Below, piece by piece: positions 8,798 to 18,323 of a stretch of DNA of 64,000 bases; the stretch's first letter is position 1; every line of letters starts with the position of its first letter. The stretch covers positions 22,365 through 86,364 of the forward strand of contig NZ_JAELTP010000011.1 of the NCBI RefSeq assembly GCF_016428915.1, in the 5' to 3' direction. The position numbers and the translations under genes are program-made. Source of the DNA: Pandoraea sp. ASV26 (lineage in GTDB: Bacteria; Pseudomonadota; Gammaproteobacteria; Burkholderiales; Burkholderiaceae). The notes below the pieces were generated by a model. That model was not told the DNA's origin. It did not search any database and worked only from the letters and a program-made list of their open reading frames with translations.

Positions 8798-9760
8798 ATG
8801 ACCGAAGTCTCCCGCTCGGCCCCGATGCCGTCCCAGTCTGACCCTGCACTTCGCCATCCGAAAGCCGACGAACGCGATGAGCGCGACGAACGCCTCGGCC
8901 GGTGGCTGATGATCGCCGCCATGGTGATCTCGGGCACGATCGGTTTCTTCGTGCTGATGTCCGGGCAACCAGCGCTCAATGTGGTCTTCTTCCGCTGCCT
9001 GATCGGCGCGGCCAGTCTGTGCGCCTGGTGCGCGTACCGGGGCTACTGGCGCGGGTTGCGCATGGCGCGGTGGCAAGTCGTGAACGTCACGCTCGGCGCC
9101 ATTACGCTCGTCTCGAACTGGTATTTCCTGTTCACGGCTTACCGGTTGACGTCCGTGGGCATTACGACCGTCGTCTACAACGTGCAGCCGTTCCTCCTTG
9201 TGCTGGCGGGCGTCGTCGTCACGCGCGAACGCCCGTCGCTGGCTACGCTCGGGTGTCTTGGCGCCGCGTTTGCCGGGTTGGTGATTCTGGCCGAGCCGGG
9301 CGGTGTGCATGGGGCGGGGTATCTGATCGGTGTCGCGAGTGCGCTGGCCGCTGCCACGCTTTACGCCGCGACTACGCTGTTCACCAAGAAGCTGGCCGGG
9401 ACCCTGCGTCCCGAGATCATCGCAGCGCTGCATATGGCGATCGGCGCCGTTGTCTTCGTCTGGATGGCGGATTTCCAACACTTGCCCTCGGCGCCGCGTG
9501 AGATTGGCGCCATCGTGACGCTCGGTCTTTTCCACACGACGTTCATGTATCTGCTGTTGTACGGCGCTTTTCAGAAGGCGTCGACGTCGAGCCTCGCGGT
9601 GTTCGGCTTCGTTTATCCGGTGGTTGCCGTCGCCGTGGACTTTCTGGCGTTCGGCATCGTGCTGCATCCGACGCAGTGGCTCGGTGGCGTGATGATCCTG
9701 CTGGCCGCCGGCTGGTACGCCCGGGGCATGGGCACGGCACCCGTGAGGAAAGCCGGCTAG
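8798..9760 (+). CDS. EamA/DMT-superfamily transporter
   Basis: A 320-residue inner-membrane protein with a charged N-terminal cytoplasmic stretch (about 35 residues rich in Asp, Glu and Arg) followed by about ten TM segments arranged as two EamA repeats, as in RhaT/RarD-type drug/metabolite transporters. Typical elements include SNWYFLFTAYRLTSVG in the first repeat and LLYGAFQKASTSSLAVFGFVYPV in the second. The substrate is unknown; family members export amino acids or nucleobases. It stands alone between two terminator or repeat regions, upstream of lipB. Confidence 0.83.
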   Translation: MTEVSRSAPMPSQSDPALRHPKADERDERDERLGRWLMIAAMVISGTIGFFVLMSGQPALNVVFFRCLIGAASLCAWCAYRGYWRGLRMARWQVVNVTLGAITLVSNWYFLFTAYRLTSVGITTVVYNVQPFLLVLAGVVVTRERPSLATLGCLGAAFAGLVILAEPGGVHGAGYLIGVASALAAATLYAATTLFTKKLAGTLRPEIIAALHMAIGAVVFVWMADFQHLPSAPREIGAIVTLGLFHTTFMYLLLYGAFQKASTSSLAVFGFVYPVVAVAVDFLAFGIVLHPTQWLGGVMILLAAGWYARGMGTAPVRKAG

Positions 9761-9789
9761 GACGGCGGGGCTGGCGAGAGCCGGGCGGC

Positions 9790-9825
9790 CTATACAGCCG
9801 GTATAGCCGATACAGCCGGTTCAGC
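9790..9825. repeat. Four copies of a degenerate 9-bp tandem repeat
   Basis: Four successive 9-mers (CTATACAGC, CGGTATAGC, CGATACAGC, CGGTTCAGC) lie 30 bp after the EamA stop. The pattern is one of several short-period intergenic repeats in this window. Confidence 0.7.
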
Positions 9826-9930
9826 CCTTGCGGCCGGGGAACACTAGCCCGTACGGCGGATGGCAGGCGACATCGCGCGACATGAAGGCACGTCGAGCAA
9901 GACTGCCCCGGTTTCGCTAAAATTGCGTCC

Positions 9931-10650
9931 ATGACCTCCCCGATCGAAGTGTGCTGGCGCGGCACCGAAGACTACGCCACATCGTTCGACGCCATGCGTG
10001 CGTACACCGACACGCGTGGCCCGCACGGCCCCGACCAGCTCTGGATCGTCCAGCATCCGCCTGTCTACACGCTTGGACTCGCCGGCGATCCCGCTCATCT
10101 GCTCGTTGCCGATACCGGCATTCCGCTCGTCAAAGTCGACCGTGGGGGCCAGATCACCTACCACGGCCCGGGACAGGTCGTGATTTATCTGCTCGTGGAT
10201 CTGCGCCGGCGCAAGCTGGGCGTACGTGAAATGGTGCGTTTGATCGAGCAGGCGGTGATCGACACCCTTGGGGCGTATAATCTCGACGTTGAGCGCCGGG
10301 CCGGCGCGCCGGGCATCTATGTGAGTCCGGGCGACGGTGCCGCAGCGCATGCCGGTGCGAAAATCGCCGCGCTCGGGTTGAAAATCCGCAACGGATGCAG
10401 TTATCACGGCGTGTCGCTGAACGTCGCGATGGATCTGCGGCCGTTCGACTGGATCAATCCGTGCGGTTACGCCGGCTTGCAAACCGTAGACATGGCCACG
10501 CTCGGCGTGGCACCCCGCTGGGACGAAGTGGCCGCGCGACTGGCGCAGCAACTTCGTCTTCATCTCGAACAGCACCCCGCGACGGCCGAAGCCGCGCCGC
10601 AGGCCGACCCGGCCGCCAGCGCACACGCCGCCGCCCGATTGGACGTCTGA
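9931..10650 (+). CDS. lipB: Octanoyl-[ACP]:protein N-octanoyltransferase
   Basis: A 239-residue LipB. It moves octanoate from ACP to the lipoyl-domain lysine of the E2 and GcvH proteins. Diagnostic motifs are [12 protein letters not shown], the lysine in [23 protein letters not shown], and the acyl-accepting cysteine in INPCGYAG. The last 35 or so residues are an Ala/Pro-rich extension. lipA follows after 11 bp, so the two form the classic lipoate operon. A basal promoter is not obvious. Confidence 0.96.
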   Translation: MTSPIEVCWRGTEDYATSFDAMRAYTDTRGPHGPDQLWIVQHPPVYTLGLAGDPAHLLVADTGIPLVKVDRGGQITYHGPGQVVIYLLVDLRRRKLGVREMVRLIEQAVIDTLGAYNLDVERRAGAPGIYVSPGDGAAAHAGAKIAALGLKIRNGCSYHGVSLNVAMDLRPFDWINPCGYAGLQTVDMATLGVAPRWDEVAARLAQQLRLHLEQHPATAEAAPQADPAASAHAAARLDV

Positions 10651-10661
10651 AAAGCCCCATC

Positions 10662-11672
10662 ATGACCACCACCGTGACTCAGAACGACACCGCGAACAAG
10701 GAAGTTCGCACGATCGACGGCGATTACGACGCCACCGCCAAGCAAAAGTCGCAAGCGAAGACCGCGCGTATTCCGATCAAGATCGTGCCGATCGAGCGTC
10801 TGAAGAAGCCGGACTGGATTCGCGTGAAGGCGGCCACCCACACCTCCCGTTTCTACGAGATCAAGCAGATCCTGCGCGAGCACAATCTGCACACGGTGTG
10901 TGAAGAGGCGAGCTGCCCGAACATCGGCGAATGCTTCGGCAAGGGCACGGCCACGTTCATGATCATGGGCGACAAGTGCACGCGCCGCTGCCCGTTCTGC
11001 GACGTCGGCCACGGCCGTCCGGACCCGCTCGACGTCGACGAGCCGCTCAACCTCGCCAAGACCATCGCTGCGCTGCGTCTGAAGTATGTGGTGATCACGA
11101 GCGTGGATCGCGACGACCTGCGCGACGGCGGTGCCCAGCACTTCGTCGACTGCATCCGTCACGTGCGCGAGCTCTCGCCGCAAACCCGCATCGAAATCCT
11201 GACGCCGGACTTCCGCGCACGTCTCGATCGCGCGCTGGGCATCCTCAATGCCGCCCCGCCCGATGTGATGAACCACAACCTCGAGACGGTGCCGCGTCTG
11301 TACAAGGAAGCGCGTCCGGGCTCGGACTACCAGCACTCGCTGACCCTGCTCAAGGAGTTCAAGGCGAAGCATCCGGACGTGGCAACGAAGTCGGGCCTGA
11401 TGGTCGGTCTGGGCGAGACGGACGAAGAAATTCTCGAAGTGATGCGCGATCTGCGTGCGCACAACGTCGACATGCTCACGATCGGTCAATACCTCCAGCC
11501 GTCGGAACACCACCTGCCGGTGCGTCGCTACGTCACGCCCGAGACGTTCAAGATGTTCGAAGAAGAAGCCAACAAGATGGGCTTCACTCACGCCGCCGTG
11601 GGCGCCATGGTGCGTTCGAGCTATCACGCCGACGTGCAGGCGCATGAGGCCGGCGTGGCAGACGCGATCTGA
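10662..11672 (+). CDS. lipA: Lipoyl synthase
   Basis: A 336-residue radical-SAM enzyme that inserts two sulfurs into protein-bound octanoate. Both iron-sulfur sites are visible: the auxiliary cluster motif [12 protein letters not shown] (Cx4Cx5C) and the radical-SAM motif [15 protein letters not shown] (Cx3Cx2C). The C-terminal RSSYHADVQ contains the conserved Arg-Ser-Ser-Tyr. The N-terminal 35 or so residues form a hydrophilic extension typical of Burkholderiaceae LipA. It forms an operon with lipB and ends at a strong terminator. Confidence 0.97.
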   Translation: MTTTVTQNDTANKEVRTIDGDYDATAKQKSQAKTARIPIKIVPIERLKKPDWIRVKAATHTSRFYEIKQILREHNLHTVCEEASCPNIGECFGKGTATFMIMGDKCTRRCPFCDVGHGRPDPLDVDEPLNLAKTIAALRLKYVVITSVDRDDLRDGGAQHFVDCIRHVRELSPQTRIEILTPDFRARLDRALGILNAAPPDVMNHNLETVPRLYKEARPGSDYQHSLTLLKEFKAKHPDVATKSGLMVGLGETDEEILEVMRDLRAHNVDMLTIGQYLQPSEHHLPVRRYVTPETFKMFEEEANKMGFTHAAVGAMVRSSYHADVQAHEAGVADAI

Positions 11673-11707
11673 TTCGCCAACGCCTCACCTCGCTGTCAGA
11701 CACAGAA

Positions 11708-11738
11708 CGCGGGCCGTCGAAAGACGGTCCGCGTTTTT
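11708..11738 (+). terminator. Rho-independent terminator of lipBA
   Basis: An 11-bp stem (one G:U pair) closed by a GAAA tetraloop is followed by TTTTTG, 36 bp past the lipA stop. Confidence 0.9.
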
Positions 11739-11773
11739 GTTTGCGCGCGTGCTTGCGCACCGTTTTGCCCGCC

Positions 11774-11810
11774 TTCTCCTCTTCCGGCTCCTTCACCTCC
11801 TTTACCTTCC
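11774..11810. repeat. Pyrimidine-rich 9-bp-period repeat
   Basis: A CT-rich tract with a roughly 9-bp period built around CTCCTT and ACCTT. It lies in the lipA to amidohydrolase gap and resembles the other short-period intergenic repeats here. Confidence 0.45.
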
Positions 11811-12030
11811 CCGGCGGCCCGGCGGCCCCGCGCAGAGGCTTGGCGGACGGCGCTGTCTGAATTACGACGCGTCACAACCTGCGCCCGGTTTGCTAAGCAA
11901 TACGGCCGGCGTTGGCGGATGCGCGTCGACTACTTGCTGGAAACACGTCTCTATCTGCGTGGAACGTCGCTGAACGCATCGCGTCACCCGTCCGCCGCGG
12001 CCCATCCCATCGCGAAATATGTTGTAACAA

Positions 12031-12097
12031 CCCTTACCTTGTCGACGCCCCCCTGTTGTTTCAGAATATTGAAACCTTGTTTTGCTTGACAAAACAA
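12031..12097 (+). promoter_or_regulatory. Cluster of inverted repeats and -35-like box upstream of the amidohydrolase gene
   Basis: In the AT-richer end of a 480-bp gap there are three dyads: GTTGTAACAAC (12031-12041), GTTTCA/TGAAAC around GAATAT (12058-12075), and TTGTTTTG-CTTGA-CAAAACAA (12077-12097). A perfect TTGACA (12086-12091) lies inside the last one. An IclR gene is the second gene of this operon, so these are candidate operators for it, placed to block the promoter. The -10 box is not clear. The rest of the gap (11811-12030) shows nothing recognisable. Confidence 0.5.
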
Positions 12098-12152
12098 TGT
12101 GTCCGTCATTGGTATTGGCGGAGGGAAGTTCGGATGCGCGCGAGGAGAGGGC

Positions 12153-13037
12153 ATGTCCCGTCAGGTCACTGAGGGCCGATATTTTGTGGAAGCGCCACAA
12201 GGGGGCCAGGGGAGGCATTTGCCTCTCGTGATCGACGCGCCGCACAGTGGTCACGTGTTTCCGCCGGACTTCGACACCGTCGCCCCGACGGCCGCGATCC
12301 TCGCCTGCGGCGATGCCTATGTCGAGGAACTATGGTCGGTGGCAACGCATTACGGCGCCACGCTCGTCGCTGCGCTTTTCCCGCGCGCCTATATTGACCC
12401 GAACCGTGCCGAGCACGACATCGATCCGGAGTTGCTGGCGAGCCTGTGGCCGCATGACGCGCGTCCGCAAGCGTGCAGCGAGCGAGGTGTCGGGCTGCTG
12501 CACCGGTTTGCCGCGCCGAACGTACCGCTCTACGACCGGCGCCTGTCGGTGGCCGAGGTCGAGCGGCGCATTCACGACTATTACCTGCCGTACCGTCACG
12601 CCCTGCGCGATGCGCTCGACGCCGCCTGGCGCCGGCACGGCGTGGTCTGGCATCTGAATTGCCATTCGATGCGTGCCCGCGGCGGTGCGCTCGATCCCGA
12701 CGCGGGCACCTTGCGTGCGGATGTGCGCATCAGTGACGGCGGGGGGACGACAGCCGACCCGGCGTTCTCGCGCTGGATCATGGCCGAGTTCATGCGACTG
12801 GGCTTTCGCGTGGCTTACAACACGCCGGGTCATGACGAAGGCCGTGAGGATCTGGTGCGCCACTTCGGACGTCCCGCCGAGCGTCGTCACAGTGTGCAGA
12901 TCGAGCTGAATCAAGCGCTTTACCTGAATGAATCGCGCGGCGAGAAGCATGACGGCTTCTTGACGCTGCAATCGCAACTTGGCCAATTCGCGGCGGCGCT
13001 CGCCGCTTATGCCGAACAACATAGCGAGGAAGTTTGA
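12153..13037 (+). CDS. N-formylglutamate amidohydrolase family protein
   Basis: A 294-residue protein of the N-formylglutamate amidohydrolase (HutG-like) family, PF05013. Metal-ligand type motifs appear in IDAPHSGHVFP, near DPNRAEHDID, in HLNCHSM, and in the RHSVQIELNQALYLNE end. HutG releases formate from N-formylglutamate in histidine breakdown, but no other hut gene is present, so a related N-formyl or amide substrate is possible. GAGGAGAGGG precedes the ATG at 12153, which decides the start. It overlaps the IclR gene by one base (TGATG), pointing to co-expression and probably co-regulation. Confidence 0.8.
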   Translation: MSRQVTEGRYFVEAPQGGQGRHLPLVIDAPHSGHVFPPDFDTVAPTAAILACGDAYVEELWSVATHYGATLVAALFPRAYIDPNRAEHDIDPELLASLWPHDARPQACSERGVGLLHRFAAPNVPLYDRRLSVAEVERRIHDYYLPYRHALRDALDAAWRRHGVVWHLNCHSMRARGGALDPDAGTLRADVRISDGGGTTADPAFSRWIMAEFMRLGFRVAYNTPGHDEGREDLVRHFGRPAERRHSVQIELNQALYLNESRGEKHDGFLTLQSQLGQFAAALAAYAEQHSEEV

Positions 13038-13816
13038 TGGACTACACAGTCGCTTCAGTCGACACGGCGCTTACGCTGCTGTCGCTGGTCGGGGAGTGCC
13101 CCGGCCTGGGTGTGACGGAACTGGCGCAGCGCGCCGGCCTGAACAAGTCGCGAGCGTTTCGTCTGCTGGCAACGCTCGAACGGCACCGCTGGGTGGTCCG
13201 CGAGGGCAGCCCGGTCACCTACGTACTCGGCGCCCAGGCGCTCGTGCTCGGTGTGGCGGGACACGAGCAGGTCAATCTCGTGAAGGTGGCGCATCGTCAT
13301 CTTCAGGCGCTCAGCCGCGCCCTGAACGAGAACATCCAGCTTCGTGTGCGCGATGGCCTCGAGTCGCTGTGCGTGGCACGTGTCGAATCGACGCACGAGT
13401 TGCGCGTGCATGGCGTGGTCGGCAATCGTCGTCCCCTGTATGTGGGGGCGTCGGGCCGGGTGCTGCTGGCGTTCGCGTCGGACGACGTTCGCGCACAGGT
13501 GCTGGGCCGCCCGCGCAAGCGCTTCACGGCGGGCACGCTCATCGAGCGCGACGAGCTCGCAGCCGAACTGCTCAACGTGCGTCGTCAGGATTGCGCCGTG
13601 AGCTTCGGCGAACTCGCGCCGGACGCCGTGTCGGTGGCAGTGCCGGTGCGCGATGCGTCGGGTGAAGTGATCGCGTCGCTGTCCGCCTCCGGACCGTCGT
13701 CGCGCATGACCCGCGCGCTGCTGCCCGATATCTCGTCGCGCCTGTCGGCCTGCGCTGCTGAGATCTCCGCCGCGCTGGGCTACCAGATCCCGATGCCGGA
13801 AGCCCTGTCGGCCTGA
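13037..13816 (+). CDS. IclR-family transcriptional regulator
   Basis: A 259-residue IclR-type regulator: an N-terminal winged HTH (ECPGLGVTELAQRAGLNKSRAFRLLATLE), then the IclR GAF-like effector domain with VGASGRVLLAF and a late CAVSFGELAPDAVSVAVPV. The ATG at 13037 overlaps the preceding stop (TGATG) behind GAGGAA; a TTG at 13034 would add one residue. It is paired with the amidohydrolase and lies upstream of an ABC/DctA uptake cluster, so it may sense a substrate or product of these. Candidate operators are the dyads at 12031-12097 and 13998-14015. Confidence 0.88.
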   Translation: MDYTVASVDTALTLLSLVGECPGLGVTELAQRAGLNKSRAFRLLATLERHRWVVREGSPVTYVLGAQALVLGVAGHEQVNLVKVAHRHLQALSRALNENIQLRVRDGLESLCVARVESTHELRVHGVVGNRRPLYVGASGRVLLAFASDDVRAQVLGRPRKRFTAGTLIERDELAAELLNVRRQDCAVSFGELAPDAVSVAVPVRDASGEVIASLSASGPSSRMTRALLPDISSRLSACAAEISAALGYQIPMPEALSA

Positions 13817-13997
13817 TGCATTGCCACTGCGTCGCTGCGCCGCCAGTGACCGGCGAGCGATGATGTTCTCTTCGATGCGCCCGCCGCCTCGGCGGACGCA
13901 TTCAAGAGAAGTTTCGATTTTCTCAACGGCCCGTTGTGTGCCGTGCGCCTCGGGGTTTCCCCGATGCGCCGCGTGAAATTTCCCCATTTCACCTGAT

Positions 13998-14015
13998 TTT
14001 CTGGAAATCCAGAAA
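13998..14015 (+). promoter_or_regulatory. Perfect inverted repeat, candidate DctD or IclR binding site
   Basis: TTTCTGGA-AA-TCCAGAAA, a perfect 8-bp dyad centred about 110 bp upstream of the sigma54 -12 element. That distance suits an enhancer site for the bacterial enhancer-binding protein DctD encoded downstream; an IclR site is the alternative. Confidence 0.5.
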
Positions 14016-14101
14016 GTATCTCCGCTCGTTTTCCAGCTTTCCGTATAACCGACCATCGGGTTTTCCACAGTTTCGCTCAATAAAATCAGGCACTTGCGCA
14101 T

Positions 14102-14118
14102 CTGGCATAAGTATTGCT
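14102..14118 (+). promoter_or_regulatory. Sigma54 (-24/-12) promoter of the ABC-dctA operon
   Basis: CTGGCATAAGTATTGCT keeps the invariant GG and GC 12 bases apart and the flanking CTGGCA and TTGCT of the sigma54 consensus. It is 88 bp upstream of the substrate-binding-protein start. DctD, encoded at the end of the same co-directional cluster, is a sigma54 activator with the GAFTGA loop. Confidence 0.72.
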
Positions 14119-14205
14119 TTCTATCGCGCGTGCTGCCGCGTTGTCTGGAAACCCGACGGGGATCCGGAGACGCAAGGCAAGCCGTTCAAATAAGAGAGGA
14201 GACCT

Positions 14206-15174
14206 ATGTTCAAGCAATGTCTTGCTGCCGCAGCGCTGTGCGCAGCTTCGCTACACGCGTTTGCCGATGACCTGGTGCGTCTGGGCAATCTGAAGTTCGC
14301 CCATTACGGCGCGGTGTCGTACATGAAGGTCATCGGGCCGAAGTACGGTCTGAAGATCGAGGAGCGCATGTTCGCCAAGGGCGTGGACATCATGCCGGCG
14401 ATCGTGGCGGGGCAGATCGACGTGTCGGCAAGCGCGCTTGACGCGGCTATCGCAGGTCGTGCGCAGGGGGCGCCGATCTATGCCGTGGCCGGCTTCGCGA
14501 AGGGCGGTGTGCGTCTGGTCGCGAAGAAGGGTCTGCCGGTCACGAAGGTGGCCGATCTCAAGGGCAAGAAGGTGGGTGTCGCGCGTGGCGGTGCTCAGGA
14601 ACTGATTCTGTATGCCGAGTTGGCCAAGGCGGGTCTCACGTGGTCGGATCAGCCTGGCAAGGACGTGCAGATCCTGTTCATGGCCTATGCCGATCTGAAT
14701 CAGGCGCTCGCTGCCGGCAGCATCGATGCGATGTGCCAGTCGGAGCCGCAGGCCTCGCAAGCCATCAACAAGGGCTTTGGCGTGGAAGTGCTCAAGCCTT
14801 ACGACACGCCCATCGGCGAGCCGGTGCGCGCGCTCGTGATCACCGAGAAGCTCTACAAGGAGAAGCCGGACGTGGCGCAACGCCTGATGTATGCGTTCGT
14901 CGAAGCGACCGACTACTTCATCAAGAACCCGCAAGCGGCCGAGAAGTACGTGCGCGAGGACATGTTCAAGAACCAGATCACGACGCAGGACTTCAGCGAT
15001 GCCATCGGCAACTCGCCGTATAGCTACGACCTGAGTGCCTCGCATGTGCAGCTCACGACCGACCTCATGAAAAAGTACGGCGTGGGCAAGCTGCAGGATC
15101 CGGTGCCGAAGGCGGACGATTGGGTCAAGCTCGACCTGCTCGCCAAGGCCAAGACCAAGCTGAACATCAAGTAA
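14206..15174 (+). CDS. ABC transporter periplasmic substrate-binding protein (NMT1/SsuA-like)
   Basis: A 322-residue periplasmic binding protein with a Sec signal peptide (about residues 1-20, ending HAFA). The NMT1/SsuA/TauA-type fold is suggested by VRLGNLKFAHYG, PAIVAGQIDVSASALDAAIAG and DLKGKKVGVARGG. Substrates in this superfamily include sulfonates, taurine, nitrate and pyrimidine precursors; the sequence does not decide. AGAGAGGAGACC precedes the ATG. It is the first gene of a permease-ATPase operon behind a sigma54 promoter, and the dicarboxylate carrier dctA follows, so a carboxylate-bearing substrate is a reasonable guess. Confidence 0.85.
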   Translation: MFKQCLAAAALCAASLHAFADDLVRLGNLKFAHYGAVSYMKVIGPKYGLKIEERMFAKGVDIMPAIVAGQIDVSASALDAAIAGRAQGAPIYAVAGFAKGGVRLVAKKGLPVTKVADLKGKKVGVARGGAQELILYAELAKAGLTWSDQPGKDVQILFMAYADLNQALAAGSIDAMCQSEPQASQAINKGFGVEVLKPYDTPIGEPVRALVITEKLYKEKPDVAQRLMYAFVEATDYFIKNPQAAEKYVREDMFKNQITTQDFSDAIGNSPYSYDLSASHVQLTTDLMKKYGVGKLQDPVPKADDWVKLDLLAKAKTKLNIK

Positions 15175-15188
15175 GGCGGGGCGAACGG

Positions 15189-16025
15189 ATGGCCGCTGTG
15201 CTTGCTTCTACGGGTGCCTCGCGCACCACGCGCTTGCTGCGTGGTGTGTTGATTCCGCTCTCGGTCGTGGTGATCTGGCAGATCGTCACGGGCCTCGAGT
15301 GGATCAACCCGATCATTCTTCCATCGCCGGTCGCTGTCGTGACCAAGTGGTGGCAATACCTCCAACCGACCGTGTCGATGGCCGAGGGCTTCGGCGCGTG
15401 GCTGCATTCGAGCGAACTGCTCACCGATGCCGCCAACAGTCTGTATCGCGTTGTCATGGGCTTTCTCGTGGGCACCGTGATTGCGCTGCCGCTCGGCTTG
15501 CTCATGGGCACGAGCACTCGTGTGTACGGGCTGTTCAATCCGCTGGTGCAGGTCGTGCGTCCGATTCCCCCGATCGCGTACATCCCGCTGGCGATTCTCT
15601 GGTTCGGACTGGGCAATCCGCCCGCGTTCTTCCTCATTGCGCTCGGGGCGTTCTTCCCGGTGCTGATGAACACGATCGCGGGCGTGCGTCACGTCGACGG
15701 CATTTATCTGCGTGCGGCTCGCAACCTCGGCGCGAGCCAGTTCACGATCTTTCGCCGCGTCATCATGCCGGCCGCAACGCCCTACATCCTGTCGGGCATT
15801 CGCATCGGCATCGGTACGGCGTTCATCGTCGTGATCGTGGCCGAGATGATTGCCGTGAACAACGGCCTCGGCTATCGCATTCTGGAAGCGCGTGAGTACA
15901 TGTGGTCCGACAAGATCATCGCCGGCATGCTGACCATCGGTCTGCTCGGTCTGGTGATCGATCTGGGCATGGATCGTCTCAACAACCACCTGCTCAAGTG
16001 GCACCGTGGTCTCGAAACCAAGTGA
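15189..16025 (+). CDS. ABC transporter permease (SsuC/TauC-like)
   Basis: A 278-residue permease with about six TM segments of the binding-protein-dependent transport family (PF00528). The EAA-type loop is visible as YLRAARNLGASQFTIFRRVIMPAATPYI, where it docks on the ATPase. The start at MAAVLAST lies 14 bp after the binding-protein stop. The ATPase gene follows by 10 bp. Together the three genes make a complete importer of the SsuABC/TauABC type. Confidence 0.88.
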   Translation: MAAVLASTGASRTTRLLRGVLIPLSVVVIWQIVTGLEWINPIILPSPVAVVTKWWQYLQPTVSMAEGFGAWLHSSELLTDAANSLYRVVMGFLVGTVIALPLGLLMGTSTRVYGLFNPLVQVVRPIPPIAYIPLAILWFGLGNPPAFFLIALGAFFPVLMNTIAGVRHVDGIYLRAARNLGASQFTIFRRVIMPAATPYILSGIRIGIGTAFIVVIVAEMIAVNNGLGYRILEAREYMWSDKIIAGMLTIGLLGLVIDLGMDRLNNHLLKWHRGLETK

Positions 16026-16035
16026 GGCGAACGAC

Positions 16036-16830
16036 ATGCTGATCGAAATCGACAACGTCAACAAACAGTTCGCCGTTCCCGGCGGCACCATCGACGCGCT
16101 CAAGAACATCGACCTGAACATCGGTGCGGGCGAGTTCGTCTGCCTGCTGGGCCCGTCGGGTTGCGGCAAGTCGACGCTGCTCAATGCGCTCGCGGGCTTC
16201 GTGCAGCCGAGCTCGGGTGCCATTCGCATCGACGGCCGTGCAAACGCCGCGGCCGAGCCGGGCCCGGATCGCGGCATGGTGTTCCAGGAGTACGCGCTGT
16301 TTCCGTGGATGACGGTGGCGCAGAACATCGCCTTCGGGCTGGAAATCAAGGGAATGAAACGCGCCGAGATCAACGAGCGCGTGGACTTGTTGCTCGGCAA
16401 GCTCAACCTGCGCGAGTTTCGCGACAGGTTCCCGCGCGATCTCTCGGGCGGCATGCGTCAGCGCGTGGCGATTGCCCGCGTGCTCGCGCTCGACAGCCCG
16501 ATCATGCTCATGGACGAGCCGTTCGGCGCACTCGACGCGCTCACGCGTCGCACGTTGCAGGACGAGCTACTGCGTATTTGGGAGGAATTCAAAAAGACGA
16601 TCATTTTCGTCACACACAGCATCGAGGAGTCGATCTATCTGGCCGACCGGGTCGTCGTGATGACGTACCGGCCGGGCACGGTCAAGCGGGACGTGGTCAT
16701 CGAACTACCCCGTCCGCGCGACACGGCAGGCAGCGAATTCAATGAGTTGAAGAAGGAGCTGGCCCAGATGGTGATGGAGGAGCAAATGCGCTTTGCGCAA
16801 AGCGAGATTCGCGGCGTCACCGCGGATTGA
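16036..16830 (+). CDS. ABC transporter ATP-binding protein (SsuB/TauB-like)
   Basis: A 264-residue ATPase. Walker A is GPSGCGKST, the Q-loop is in [10 protein letters not shown], the signature is LSGGMRQR, Walker B is [12 protein letters not shown], and the switch histidine is in [14 protein letters not shown]. All key residues are present, so it should be active. It completes the importer with the binding protein and permease just upstream. It is followed after 44 bp by dctA, suggesting one long transcript from the sigma54 promoter. Confidence 0.9.
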   Translation: MLIEIDNVNKQFAVPGGTIDALKNIDLNIGAGEFVCLLGPSGCGKSTLLNALAGFVQPSSGAIRIDGRANAAAEPGPDRGMVFQEYALFPWMTVAQNIAFGLEIKGMKRAEINERVDLLLGKLNLREFRDRFPRDLSGGMRQRVAIARVLALDSPIMLMDEPFGALDALTRRTLQDELLRIWEEFKKTIIFVTHSIEESIYLADRVVVMTYRPGTVKRDVVIELPRPRDTAGSEFNELKKELAQMVMEEQMRFAQSEIRGVTAD

Positions 16831-16874
16831 TAACGAGGGTGGTGGCTTGCCCCGCCGCCTGGAGAGGAAACAAC

Positions 16875-18161
16875 ATGCAAACCCAGACCAAAAAACCCTT
16901 TTACCGCATCCTGTACGTGCAGGTGCTCATCGCCATCGTCATCGGCGTGCTGCTCGGGCACTTCAAGCCCGACCTCGCCATTCAGATGAAACCGCTTGGT
17001 GACGCGTTCATCAAGCTGATCAAGATGATCATCGGCCCGGTGATCTTCTGTACGGTCGTGACCGGTATTGCCGGCATGGAAGATATGAAGAAGGTCGGCC
17101 GCGTTGGCGGCAAGGCCCTCATCTACTTTGAAGTCGTCTCGACGCTCGCGCTGGTCATCGGCCTGGTGGCGACCCACATTCTGAAGCCGGGTGCCGGGTT
17201 CAACGTCGATATCAGCACGCTCGATCCGAAGGCGATCGCGGGCTACGCCGAGAAGGCTGCCCACGGCGACACGTTCGTCGACTTCCTGCTGCATCTGATC
17301 CCGAACACGATTACCGATGCATTCGCCAAGGGTGAGATTCTGCAGATCCTCGTGATCGCCATTCTCTTCGGCGCCGCGTTGGGCATGATCGGTGAGCGTG
17401 GCCGTGTGGTCACGGGCTGGATCGACAGCGTCTCGGGCGTGCTCTTCCGCGTGGTGCACATCATCACCAAGGTCGCGCCGCTGGGTGCCTTCGGTGCGAT
17501 GGCCTTCACGATCGGCAAGTACGGCATTGCCTCGCTGGTGCCGCTCGCCAAGCTCATGGGCACGTTCTACCTGACGTCGTTCCTGTTCGTGATCGTGGTG
17601 CTGGGCCTGATCGCCAAGTTCACGGGCTTCTCGATCTTCCGCTTCCTCGCCTACATCAAGGAAGAGCTGCTGATCGTGCTGGGTACCAGCTCGTCGGAAG
17701 CCGCGCTGCCGCATCTGATGGAAAAGATGGAGAAGGCCGGTTGCTCGAAGTCGGTGGTGGGTCTGGTGATCCCGACCGGTTACTCGTTCAACCTCGACGG
17801 CACGAACATCTACATGACGATGGCCGTGCTGTTCATTGCGCAAGCGACCAACATCGACCTGACCTGGGGTCAGCAGCTCACGCTGCTCGCCGTGGCGATG
17901 CTGACCTCGAAGGGCGCTTCGGGCGTGACCGGCGCCGGCTTCATCACGCTGGCCGCAACGCTCGCCGTGATCCCGACGATCCCGGTGGCCGGCATGGTGC
18001 TGATCCTCGGTATCGACCGCTTCATGAGCGAATGCCGTGCGCTCACGAACATCTGCGGCAACGGTGTTGCCACGATCGTCGTGTCGGCCTGGGAAAAAGA
18101 GCTCGACCGCAAGAAGCTGGCGCAAGCCATGTCCGGCCAGCGTCAGGCGGAACTGGCCTGA
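16875..18161 (+). CDS. dctA: C4-dicarboxylate transport protein DctA
   Basis: A 428-residue Na+ or H+/C4-dicarboxylate symporter of the DAACS family (importing succinate, fumarate, malate; also orotate). Family motifs include [34 protein letters not shown] (serine-rich hairpin), [14 protein letters not shown] and [31 protein letters not shown] precedes the ATG at 16875. The position directly behind an ABC importer and ahead of dctBD is unusual: dctA is usually a single gene with its own sigma54 promoter. No such promoter is seen in the 44-bp gap. Confidence 0.94.
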   Translation: MQTQTKKPFYRILYVQVLIAIVIGVLLGHFKPDLAIQMKPLGDAFIKLIKMIIGPVIFCTVVTGIAGMEDMKKVGRVGGKALIYFEVVSTLALVIGLVATHILKPGAGFNVDISTLDPKAIAGYAEKAAHGDTFVDFLLHLIPNTITDAFAKGEILQILVIAILFGAALGMIGERGRVVTGWIDSVSGVLFRVVHIITKVAPLGAFGAMAFTIGKYGIASLVPLAKLMGTFYLTSFLFVIVVLGLIAKFTGFSIFRFLAYIKEELLIVLGTSSSEAALPHLMEKMEKAGCSKSVVGLVIPTGYSFNLDGTNIYMTMAVLFIAQATNIDLTWGQQLTLLAVAMLTSKGASGVTGAGFITLAATLAVIPTIPVAGMVLILGIDRFMSECRALTNICGNGVATIVVSAWEKELDRKKLAQAMSGQRQAELA

Positions 18162-18323
18162 CGGCTGGCGGCGGGGGCCGCCGGTGCGGCGCGTGAGTTC
18201 TCTCGCGTGAGCGCACCGGCCCACCGCCAATGCAACGTTCGCCACCGGGCGGCGCGGCACAGGCACAATAGCGCCTGAGCTTCGCCGCCCGGTGGTCCTT
18301 TGGCTCACGCACGCTGTGCCCCA

